NCBI GenBank assembly: GCA_905160935.1
Contig: CAJHZI010000264.1
Coordinates: forward strand, 511,501-575,500
Direction of reading: 5' to 3'
DNA: 64,000 nt
Source: Enchytraeus crypticus
Lineage: Eukaryota > Annelida > Clitellata > Enchytraeida > Enchytraeidae
The notes beneath the pieces were generated by a model. It did no database searches and had not been told where the DNA came from. It saw only the letters and a program-made list of their open reading frames with translations. The translations under genes were made by a program, and so were the position numbers. Below are positions 55,238 through 64,000 of the stretch, one piece after another (the stretch's first letter is position 1; the number at the start of each line of letters is the position of its first letter).

Positions 55238-55478
55238 ATGACGGATTCGACAAATCACGTATCACAGGCTATAGTAAGTGACTCTATACCGACACCCCGC
55301 GGATCCTCGGAGTGTCGACTGAACGCCCAGCGAGGCAGACAGCAGAGCGACTGGTTCTCACACGACTCGCCTGGCTCAGTGTTGAACTCGAGCTGTTCTA
55401 CTTCCGGTTCAACCAGCGGTCGACTTCATCCACCCGCCAACAATGCCAGACCTAGCTCAGCTACTACATATGCTGCGG
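55238..55478 (+). CDS. exon of a WF-repeat protein gene
   Basis: This exon follows an AG acceptor at 55236-55237 and begins with ATG. It encodes about 80 residues and ends in phase 1 before a GTACAG donor at 55479. Near residues 25-45 it contains SSECRLNAQRGRQQSDWFSH, a unit repeated in the exon at 57777. The rest is Ser/Gly-rich and probably disordered. An in-frame TAG directly upstream means the ATG is either the true start after a 5-prime untranslated exon or an internal Met. Its GC-richer codon use stands out from the AT-rich surroundings. The link to the next exon rests on matching splice phase and the shared repeat. Confidence 0.7.
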
Positions 55479-57776
55479 GTACAGTCTCGCCTTCAGTGAC
55501 ATGTAACTTAAAGCGTTGATTTGTTTTTGATTGAGTTTCTACTGATTTTCATTGTGTTCGAGATTCTATTTGAACGTCACCAAGATTAATCCTACTTTAA
55601 TTGCAATTCCCTTATCATGCATGTGAAGATAAAATAAAAATTATCCTGGTGCTATTAAAATTTTGCTATTATTTAAACTTGATATATAGACATACTAGAC
55701 AAATTTTTGTATATAACCGCATCAGAGACATACACTATATTGCAATATACGTGGCATACTGGTATTCTTCAGCCTAATGCAACGATAACCATTATGATTC
55801 TTAATGCAATCTGTACTATCGTGGTATACTGACTACATTTTCTTTACAATTACAATTTCTGTGTTGGAATTTATTTACATTATGGAATCTCATTCAATGC
55901 AGTTTACATAGATAATTGCTATCAAATATTTATATATCAAAGTTGCTACTGCGATACGACCAATACCCGCTCAGGTGCAGTAAAATTGAGAATTTGAACC
56001 TACCGACGACTGCACGTGTTCTTTAGATGCGATTTTCACTAATATGGCAGAGAAAATACGTGTGTCCATTCGGTAATGATCTCTGTGTTTTAGACCAATA
56101 TTTGTACGTTCTTATTCCAGACTGAGTTCTAGTTGCTACGCGATTGTGGCCTTGTATCTGTAGGTTATTTGACCTTCATTGTCTATTCAGCGCTACTGCG
56201 ATATTTTTTTACCTTTAGATCTACTTTGAAAATATATTGACTGGTTGATTGATTTATCGATTGATGGATTGATTGACTGATTATCTCTCTCGTTGCACTG
56301 CCTATTGGCAGGTCAATGGTATATAACGCCTCCACTCCTTTCTGTCTTCCGCTTTCCTCTTCATGTCCACATATGAGTGGTTCTTTAAATCATCTAGCAT
56401 ACCTAATATTGGTCTGCCTCTGCCTCTATTTCCTTCTGTTCTACCTTCTATGACCTCTTTTAATAGACTTTCCCCCTTTGAATGTGTCCTATCCATTTCC
56501 TTTTTTCTTTTTTTCTTTTTCCTATTTTCTTTTTCCTATTTCGTAATGCATTTTTCAACTGTCAATCTGTACCAACTCTCTCTAGAACTTCTTAATTTGT
56601 AACCTTTTGAGTCCAACTAGTCCTTTCAGTTTTCTCCATAACCACATTTCAATGCCTCTAGTTCCTAATCTCTTCTTTCCTTAAGGTTCATGTTGCACAT
56701 TCATATATTAGCGTGGTTCAAACCAAGGTTTTCACTATCGTTTTCTTTGTGTCTTTCTTTAGACTTTTTGTTAAATGTTCTTTCCTAATACCGAAGGCCT
56801 CTTTTGCTTGTGTAATCCTATTGCATATTTCATTCTCACATTTCCCATTAACGGTTACAGTATGACCCAAATATTTGAAACTCCTTACCTGTTCCAATTT
56901 TGTACCATTTATTGTGATATTAAACTTCACCGTATTGACTATTCGCCACCGTATATAATTTATAAATTGAATTGACAGTTTTGAAATTCAGCCATCTACA
57001 AAATCTGGTTTTTATTATATATAGTCATACTGACATTGTATGTTCTATGTAGGTCAATTCTCCGAATTTAAGTCAATATAGGTGCTTGATTTCCGCGCAA
57101 AGAGTTCGTACAAAATAAATGCTTGATATATTGAGCCTGTAAGTCTAGACATTATGCTGAGGCTCTTTGGTCACGTGAACTTTAAGATACTCAGAGAGTA
57201 AAATATTTCGTGAATGGCGACTAAGCAAATCTGAGGAAGACAATGTGAAACCGTGTTAAATAGAAGGCGTAGTCTAAAAAGGCGCTACATTAGAATTAGA
57301 AAGTACAGTGTAATGAACTTATTGGTCAGCGTAATGCTCTTACTTAACAACTTGAAAATTGAATTTGTCTAGGAATATGCACCTTGGACCTGCTACCTGG
57401 CAAAACACTACAGAGGGAAGCTGATGCAACAAATTCAATGCAGCAATCTAAAATTTTTGTACAATACACTATACTACAATTATTAAATATTATACCATAT
57501 TAAGAATCAGTCTTTAAACTTCGAGAATAATTAATTAATTCGTGAATGAAGTTACAGTTAAATAAGCGGTTATGAATGGGTGCATTGAGCCCTTCGCTAG
57601 CCAATGCCGCTTTGCATTCTATGTTTAGTTGCCTGCACTATAGTTAATATCCATATGTATTGAAGTTAACAGTTATAATTATGCTAAACTTTTGTTAGGT
57701 ATTCAAATTAACACGTATACGATTTTGTAAGCTCATCGAGAACATGCTAGCAGCTTGTTACAATTGCTTGTGGCAG
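55479..57776 (+). other. intron of the WF-repeat gene, carrying an RTE fragment
   Basis: The intron runs between a GTACAG donor and a TTGCTTGTGGCAG acceptor. Both sides are phase 1: G from the first exon plus GA from the second make a Gly codon. It contains TTGA repeats (56240-56285) and the RTE fragment at 56280-56960. Otherwise no gene is seen. Confidence 0.6.
56280..56960 (-). mobile_element. RTE-like LINE, C-terminal fragment in an intron
   Basis: On the minus strand: FKYLGHTVTVNGKCENEI and RITQAKEAFGIRKEHLTKSL (56720-56930), then a decayed stretch, then MDRTHSKGESLLKEVIEGRT, GNRGRGRPILGMLDDLK and the common end GTGCA...GAGA. It sits in reverse orientation inside the WF-repeat gene's intron. 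Confidence 0.82.
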
Positions 57777-58573
57777 GACTATCATCTCTAGATAGCCGAG
57801 GTTCAGCTCCCGCACCTCGCCGCACGTACCACAAAACAGGACCCGACCCGCAGACCTGGTACAAGTACGGAGCTGACTTCAAGGACGAGATAATTGGTCA
57901 GGCCTGTAGTTCTCGTCAGATACGTGGCACACTGGGCGAGGGCTCAGAGGTGAAGAAGAAGATGACGGAGTGTAATTCTAACAACTGGTTCCGTCATGAG
58001 CATGCTCTCGGTGAGAAGGGCTCTGCCGTCAGGACAGAGGGTAAAAAGAAATCTAAATCCCTTCTCGCCTCCGAGTCTCAGAATAGTCCGTGGAATGCTC
58101 GAGACGTGCCTGACACCAGCACTAAGTTATCACCACGACCTGAGACAGCGGAGTACATGAGGCGCCACAAAGGTGACCAGAGCTCGGAGTGGTTCTCCCA
58201 TGATCACGGTGCGGTGGTTAATGGTGTGGCGCATCATAAGGGCAACGACGAGTGCGCGATAAATGCCGCAAAGTTCAAGGGCGAAACGTCAAAGGATTGG
58301 TTTAGTCCTGACTCGAGCAAGACCTACGTCGAACCTAAACCTGTGCCTAAGTTAACGTCGCCTGAGGCGAAGTTGTTGATGGAAAGATCTAAAGGGGACG
58401 AGATGAAGCAGGTGTTCAGAATGGACCAGAACCTCAAGGTTACGTGGACGGCACCGTCTGATGAACCGCTGCCTGATCTTAAAACTCCAACAGCGGAGGG
58501 AGGTCAAACGTTGGTCGAAAAGTTCCTCAAAACGCAGAACTCGATATCAGCCAATGGAACTCAAAATTCTTAG
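57777..58573 (+). CDS. last exon of a WF-repeat protein gene
   Basis: It begins after a CAG acceptor at 57776 in phase 1 and encodes 264 further residues to a TAG stop. It opens with SSLDSRGSAPAPRRTYHKTG and a QTWYKYGADFKDEI block. Repeated units of about 40-45 residues follow, each centred on a Trp-Phe motif: SNNWFRHEHALGEKG, SSEWFSHDHGAVVNG, SKDWFSPDSS, and a decayed KQVFRMDQN. Each is preceded by a basic KGD/KGE-type helix (YMRRHKGDQ, AAKFKGET, ERSKGDE). With the 55238 exon the protein has about 345 residues and at least five repeat units. I do not recognise the family; the repeat suggests a scaffold or cytoskeleton-binding protein, but this is a guess. GC-richer codon use marks it as a host gene. 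Confidence 0.75.
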
Positions 58574-59229
58574 GAAAAAGCTAACTCTATCTCAATGTAG
58601 CTACAGTGTACACTGACAATTTTGTACATCTTGAATAGCCTATGTAGATTCAGAATGCAGCGCATAGTTACATACATCCTATCTATTTCTGTACATACGT
58701 AGATATCTGACACAGGAGAATTTCGCATTAGAGATTATTTTTAAAATTATTTATATATTTTTAGTGCGATTATGAAATCATTGTTGAGCTTAAATAACTG
58801 ATTGCATTTGTCTAACCTTTACAGTCTTAGATAACTTTTTAGTCCAGTGAACCTTGAATTTAGTGCGTGCAAGAATTTCTATGTCAATGCTTTTTTGGTA
58901 CAAGTATTGTCCAATGAACATCTCTGTAAAAAATCGTCATCCTATTCACTTAATTTTGTTGTTTTGCTGTTTTTATAGCTTCATGAATTTATAAAAATCA
59001 ATACAAGTTGATTATCAAAATTTGTATTCGCGTACTTAAATATATTTTGTATGCTGCAGTATTGTATTGATACTATTTGTATAGAGAATTGTGTTGATAA
59101 TTGCACGTGCTTATAATTAATGTACAATGTTTGCCTATCTAGTTTTTGAGATGGATTAGCAAACCAAGCACCCTCTTACTTTGTGTCTAGTGTGTACGGT
59201 TGTAGTATATTATATGCTACACAATCCTA
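58574..59229. other. 3-prime flank of the WF-repeat gene
   Basis: Likely 3-prime untranslated region and intergenic DNA. I did not find a clear AATAAA near the stop. Confidence 0.4.
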
Positions 59230-59295
59230 AAGTCTCATTTAAACTCAGTTTCGTGATTCGAAATCATATTAGTGACGGGTGAGTATGCAATATAA
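59230..59295 (-). repeat. SINE family 1, degenerate fragment
   Basis: The plus strand AACTCAGTTTCGTGATTCGA and TTAGTGACGGGTGAG match the core of family 1 copies. The A- and B-box parts are lost. Confidence 0.55.
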
Positions 59296-59399
59296 AAACT
59301 GCAGATACTATTCTGCAATCAGAAACCTAATTGTTCTCCTGAATCTGAACTAGCAATTATTATACGTAGTATATAATATTTATATGTTGAAGATTTGTT

Positions 59400-60890
59400 T
59401 GACGAAGATGGAAAACCAAAGGTAACTGATTTTGAACTAGAAGAAGAAAGCATGACAGGAAATGATGAAAAGGGACCAGATATAATGAAAGAAGAAATTC
59501 TTGATGCAATTAGAAATAGGAAAGACCTATCCTACCCTATCCCGAAGCTTATTAAACTGGGAATATAGGGAAGATAATGATGATGAATCAGAAATAGGAA
59601 AAGTGGCGGGGATATATAACATACCTGCAGAGTTTCTGAAAATGATTGAGGGAGATGCAGTACTGAAACTTGTAGAATTGTGCATGGAAGTTTACGAGAC
59701 CGGTATCTGGTCAGAAGATTTTACGAAGACAGCGTTGATTCCATTTTCTGAACAACAACATGCTGTTGAATGTTCACACTGCAGAACAATAAGCTTAATA
59801 GCACATGCTTCTAAATTCTTATTAAAATATCAAATAATTATAATCGTATGCAGTCAAAACCAGATGCAATACTCTGAGGAACTAACAGTTTGGTTTTCAA
59901 AGGGGATGTGGTACTAGAGAAGCTTTAGGAATTATGTGAGTTATACGAGAACGTAGCTTGGAACATGGAAATGATGTCAATCAATCAATAAGAATTTATC
60001 GTCCGGTTCGTCGCCATAAGGCAATGTCAGGGACCTCTCTTACAGACTCTGAAGGTCCAGGCACCAAAACACCATCCACACAATGACGACTAAGTAAACA
60101 AAGACGAAAATCGAATGCGAGATCAAAACAATTCACGGCCAAATCCAAGGCAATCGGGACAAAATTTAAAACATGAGTTTACAACATGGTCAAACATGAT
60201 GTTTTCATATTTTGTACATTTTGAAAAGGCTTTTGATTGAATAGACTGGATAATGATGTTAAACATCTTGAGGAGAATGGAGTTAACTGGAAAGATTAAA
60301 GATTGACTTTAAATTTGTACATGAATCAGAAAGCAGTAGTCAAAATCCAGCAAAATGAGGGTGAAATAGGACGGGGGCTAAGATAGGGATGTTTTTTACC
60401 ACTGCTGTTTAATCTTTATGTCGAGGTGGTAATGGTTGAGGCTATGGAAGATATGGAGGAAGGAATAACTATTGGAGGTAAATTGCTGAAAGATGTGAGG
60501 TTTGCAGATGATCTCTGTTTTTGAAATAGTCGGCACAGATAGGCAGCTAATAAATGCGATAAGTAGCAGAAAAAGCTGGATTTGACATGTTATAAGGGGG
60601 ATATTTTACTAAAGGAAAGATTCGGCACAGATAGGCCTAGGCAGTTAATAAATGTGATAAGAAATAGAAATAAAAAAAGCTGGAAAGAGCTTATTATAAG
60701 AGGGGATGGTATGCTAAAGGATGTAGTAGAAGGAAGAATGCAAGGGAAAATAGCTAGAGGAAGACCGAGACACGGGATGTAGGATGATTTGATAACAAAT
60801 TCATTATCTAGAGATGAAAAGGAAGGCTGACGATATAATTGGTTGTAAGAGTTATATGCCATGGACCTGCCGTTTGGTATTGTACTGGAA
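59400..60890 (+). mobile_element. RTE-like LINE, fingers to 3-prime end, interrupted
   Basis: This is the longest RTE copy. The fingers are open (VAGIYNIPAEFLKMIEGDAV, KLVELCMEVYETGIWSEDF, ECSHCRTISLIAHASKFLL; 59600-59830). The EKAFDW palm-A region lies near 60220, a VRFADDLCF box near 60500, and SWKELIIRGDGMLKDVVEGR near 60680-60740. The common 3-prime end lies near 60890. At 59978-60195 a reverse CR1/L2-like tail splits the palm. Stops near 59930, 60240 and 60300 make it inactive. A duplicated piece (GGCACAGATAGGCAG at about 60532 and again near 60622) marks a short internal repeat. Confidence 0.82.
59978..60195 (-). mobile_element. CR1/L2-like 3-prime end inserted in an RTE LINE, TSD ATGATGT
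   Basis: The TTGA-type tail (CAATCAATCAATAAG then CGTCCGGTTC and GTCAGGGACCTCTC) is flanked by ATGATGT at 59971-59977 and 60196-60202. Removing it rejoins the RTE reading GNDVFIFCTFEKAFDW in frame. The tail matches those at 24940 and 40990. Confidence 0.85.
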
Positions 60891-60905
60891 GATACGTATT
60901 ATATG

Positions 60906-60944
60906 CCGTATGTTATGTAATATATTTGTATATATTACATAACA
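60906..60944. repeat. hairpin with 18-base arms
   Basis: GTATGTTATGTAATATAT (60906-60923) pairs with ATATATTACATAACATGC (about 60927-60944), with one mismatch and a loop of three to five bases, directly downstream of an RTE 3-prime end. Confidence 0.75.
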
Positions 60945-61109
60945 TGCAATATTTATTATATATACTTGTTTGTTAAATTTAATATTTAAGAGTATATTTG
61001 TAACTAACATAATTAATTATGAAGTATCAAATCTAAAATTATATACTCAAATTATTAAACTCAAATTGTTCTAAGCAATTTGAGTAAAAAAATATTTTTG
61101 AACTGATAT

Positions 61110-61110
61110 A

Positions 61111-61168
<58 letters not shown>

Positions 61169-61232
61169 TATATATATATGTATTTTATATATATATATAA
61201 ATATATACTAATATATATATACATGTAGCCTA

Positions 61233-61302
<70 letters not shown>

Positions 61303-61305
61303 TAT
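61110..61305. repeat. long (TA)n tracts
   Basis: TA repeats at about 61113-61164 and 61235-61299, with degenerate ATATAT between. Confidence 0.9.
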
Positions 61306-62139
61306 ATAAAATATCGAGACTTACTGAATTTATTTATGAACTTAACTCGCTCATGTCGTTCTGTTGTGTTTGTGTAGAATTACGTTAACGGTGCACTTAG
61401 TGGGTATTCCATTTTTGTTTTTGACGATTTTAGTTGCAATATATTTGTTGCTTTTGTTAGGGTAGTCTTATTGCTGTTATTGTGTTGCTTAGTTTTTGAC
61501 TTGTTTTTAAAATTATGACTCGAGCGATCTGTCACTATTATCTGATTCTCTATGATTCTTGAATTTCTCTAGAATCTCGTTGCAAAAATAAATCTACTAA
61601 ATGTGGTTAACTACTGTGTTACTTGAACGTCATATTTACGCTTCCCTATATTAGATTTTGCTTTACCGTTATTTATTCACTTCAGTAGCTTTCTAGTTAA
61701 GCCTGTGCAAGTAGGTGTATGTAGTATTGCTATATAGTGCTAGGATGATGCTACGGCAGTTTGGAACTATGGTGGAGTTCCACCTGTGTTGTTGGCTAAT
61801 AATTCAGAAAGGCTTGTAGATACTAATAGTAAAATAAATGCTAAGCAATTGTGCACTTTGGAATTGCTATAAATGTAGAAGTAAAAAGAATCGCGTAAGC
61901 GGTGTTTTTAACAGTTATTTATCTTGCACACGAAGAAATAAGGTAGCAGAACATTAGAAATGTTTTTAAAATATATTTTTTAAAATTGAAAATATTTAAA
62001 GCTTGCCTTTCAGTGCTACCTGGTGAAACAATGAGATTCGCGAATACTTCACATACCAACCTAATAGAATAAAAGTAGAACTGAATCGTTTACTCGAGCA
62101 TCAATCATGAGTTATTAAGTTCCTGTGTATTGTGTAGGC
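61306..62139. other. no gene seen
   Basis: No supported coding frame. Confidence 0.4.
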
Positions 62140-62320
62140 CAGTGCTGGAAAGTCCTTCAATTTATGAAATTAAAAAGTAAAAGTGAAAGTATTTAATTTT
62201 GGGAATCAAAAAATAAAAGTAACATTTTTCCAAACCAAAAAGTAAAAGTAATTAGTTTTAGGAATTAAAAAGTAAAAGTAAAAGTGTTTGTGTTCCGGTC
62301 TCAAAAAGTAAAAGGAATGT
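62140..62320. mobile_element. possible hAT-like element end with AAAAAGTAAAAGTAA repeats
   Basis: CAGTGCTGG at 62140-62148 resembles hAT terminal sequences. About four imperfect units of AAAAAGTAAAAGT follow (near 62172, 62222, 62266, 62303), a pattern often seen inside hAT termini. I did not find the second terminus or an 8-bp duplication. Confidence 0.35.
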
Positions 62321-62424
62321 TTTCAAATTATGAAGTATAATTGTTTCTAACATATAACAATGCATACATCTATATTTACATCAGGAATATGTTAATATAC
62401 ATGTAGATCCGTAAATATAGATAT

Positions 62425-62530
62425 ATTGGATCAATATATGCGGGGTTCAAATCCTGGGGCTCGCCCGTCACCGACATCGCTTTCGAATGAGAAAACTGAT
62501 GTTAACCTTAGCTTTACCAGCTTTGCTTTT
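62425..62530 (+). repeat. tRNA-derived SINE family 1, head truncated
   Basis: B box GGGGTTCAAATCCTGG, core CGTCACCGACATCGCTTTCG, GTTAACCTTAGCTTTACC. The A-box head is missing, replaced by AATATAGATATATTGG. Confidence 0.8.
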
Positions 62531-63734
62531 AAAGAAATCACATTTGTGGAAGTAAATCTCAAATCTTATCGTAGTAGGCCTTTAGTAGACCTATATATAC
62601 TACATAATCTTACAGATATTATGATACAGCACGTCAGTTAAATATTTCTTTGTTAATATATTAATGGATTAACTTGAGCCAAGTTGTCACAATTAAAATA
62701 ATCCAATAATATAATAAAAAATGAAGAAAATATAGCAGCAGGTAAGCTTCAGTAGATGATGCTTAACATCTATCTAAATCCTAATCCAAATTCAATTTAA
62801 TATTTATATTATTAAGACATAGTAAATTATATTTAGTCCAGAGCCTATTGCAATTTATTAATACTTTATTACTATACCGTTTAGGCTACTATACAAAGCT
62901 CGCACTACTGAAATAATCTGTGTAAAAGAAACCAAACCATAATTACATAAGTCATCTTAAACATAGACCATAAATTCTACAGTTTAGTAGCTTATATATT
63001 ATTATAATGTTACTTAGGACCTATTTGGTTTTCAATTTTAGTCTCTAGGCCTATATATAAGCATTTGCATGTAGAAACACCGATGAACAGATTCTACAGG
63101 TTATGGCTATATAAACCTTTTATAATATGTAGTGGTAGCACTGTTCACATAATAAATAAAGTCTAGTGTGGGGGGCTAGTGGTGGGAGAGTGGGGAGGGG
63201 TGTGTGCTTATATTGACGGCTGGCAATGTTCAGCATATTCGCATATATTTGTTATGTATTTCTTCATTTATTAACAGAATGGTATTTTAAAAATTACAAA
63301 CAAATATTATATTTCAATTACTTATCAAGTGATGATAAACATACATGTATGTCATAATTTACATTTAAAACATGTCTTTATAGAATACCTAAAGTGAATA
63401 TATTACATTTTCAGGATATATTTAATTGCAGTTGCCTTCCGCGAAACAATAAAGTTTATGATTGCACGATGGAGTCTCCAACGAATGAAAAAATACATAC
63501 GGTGATTTTGCAAAGCTTACACCTTTTATAAAAGGTCTAGACTCTATAGTCGGACAATATTATCGATTCTACGGACTACTGAAGTAATATAACTAATTTA
63601 AAATGGTATAAGTGTTTATTGCAATTATATTGCATTCAACAGAGTGCCTTTGATCTAGTGGATCAAAGCACAGGCTTTCAAGAATGACGTGCATGAATCA
63701 TTGAAAGTTGAAAAACGGCATATTATTAAATCAT
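62531..63734. other. no gene seen
   Basis: No supported coding frame. A G-rich stretch at 63165-63212 (GTGGGGGGCTAG, GTGGGAGAGTGG) is the only compositional oddity. Confidence 0.4.
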
Positions 63735-64000
63735 CGATTAAATGCTTCCTCTGACTTTCTGACGTGTAGCGGTGTACTCTAGAGAGTTTAAGGCTAAGCA
63801 ATGGTCATTATGAATGCTGAGTAAGGCAGTTTCAGTGGAGTGAAGCTTTCTATATGCAGATTGGAAGCAGGATAGAGAAGGAATAGATTCAAGATGGCTG
63901 CATAAGCGAGTGTAGATTATTTTTCCAAGATTTTGGAAATTAAATTTAAGTTGGATATGGGACGATAGCTAGGAAGATCGTCTTTTGGAAGTGACTGCTT
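63735..64000 (-). mobile_element. CR1/L2-like LINE fingers region, continues off the right edge
   Basis: From the right edge the minus strand reads LPKDDLPSYRPISNLNLISK, LEKIIYTRLCSHLESIPSLS, CFQSAYRKLHSTETALLSIH and NDHCLALNS, the fingers-to-palm part of the same LINE family as 20190-22262. In that region it is better preserved than the 20190 copy. The palm would continue to the left but decays before 63735. Confidence 0.85.

Noticed and set aside
1-64000. CRISPR arrays, riboswitches, bacterial operons
   Set aside because: No regularly spaced direct repeats with unique spacers, and all context is that of an animal genome.

Overview
This window looks like AT-rich nuclear DNA of a marine invertebrate animal. 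It has intron-bearing genes, several clades of LINEs, tRNA-derived SINEs, long microsatellites, a high density of the palindrome TACATGTA, and Polinton/Maverick elements. The repeat mix and the palindrome suggest a lophotrochozoan such as a mollusc or brachiopod, but the species cannot be read from the sequence. Host genes are few: a two-exon gene with a repeated Trp-Phe motif (55238-58573), a Ser-rich 156-residue frame (22691-23161) and a small coiled-coil gene with a clear TATA/initiator promoter (39383-39739). Almost everything else is mobile-element sequence in various stages of decay.

Two different Polinton-type elements dominate. Element A (1 to about 4190, minus strand) enters from the left edge. 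What is visible is one uninterrupted family B DNA polymerase frame of about 1,097 codons and a repeat-rich right flank. Element B (about 25,990-39,102, mostly plus strand) carries the Polinton set: a phage-tail-fibre-like protein, a Gly-rich pX-like protein, an adenain-type protease, a packaging ATPase, an AT-hook coiled-coil protein, a penton protein, a pVI/pX-like protein, a double jelly-roll major capsid protein, a zinc ribbon, a phospholipase A2, a chromodomain integrase, a putative OB-fold protein, a 2-Cys-adaptor/AT-hook protein and a family B DNA polymerase. Element B is a fossil with roughly ten breaks, most of them in the polymerase; several structural genes still look whole. The starts in both elements share a TATAAAATG-like signal.

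The rest is a layered repeat landscape. CR1/L2-like LINEs lie at 4440-5990, 17270-19110, 20190-22262, 40990-42560, 51110-52528 and 63735-64000, with separated 3-prime ends elsewhere. RTE-like LINE pieces lie at 11690-12015, 14490-14960, 47800-47916, 48590-49150, 54150-54900, 56280-56960 and 59400-60890. Nested insertions with target-site duplications can be read directly: a LINE inside a LINE (TTTAA), a LINE 3-prime end inside an RTE (ATGATGT) and a SINE inside an RTE (TTTAC). A poly(A)-tailed insert of about 134 bp with a perfect 11-bp duplication lies at 49608-49781.

There is no CRISPR array, no operon of cellular bacterial genes and no functional tRNA or rRNA gene that I can support.
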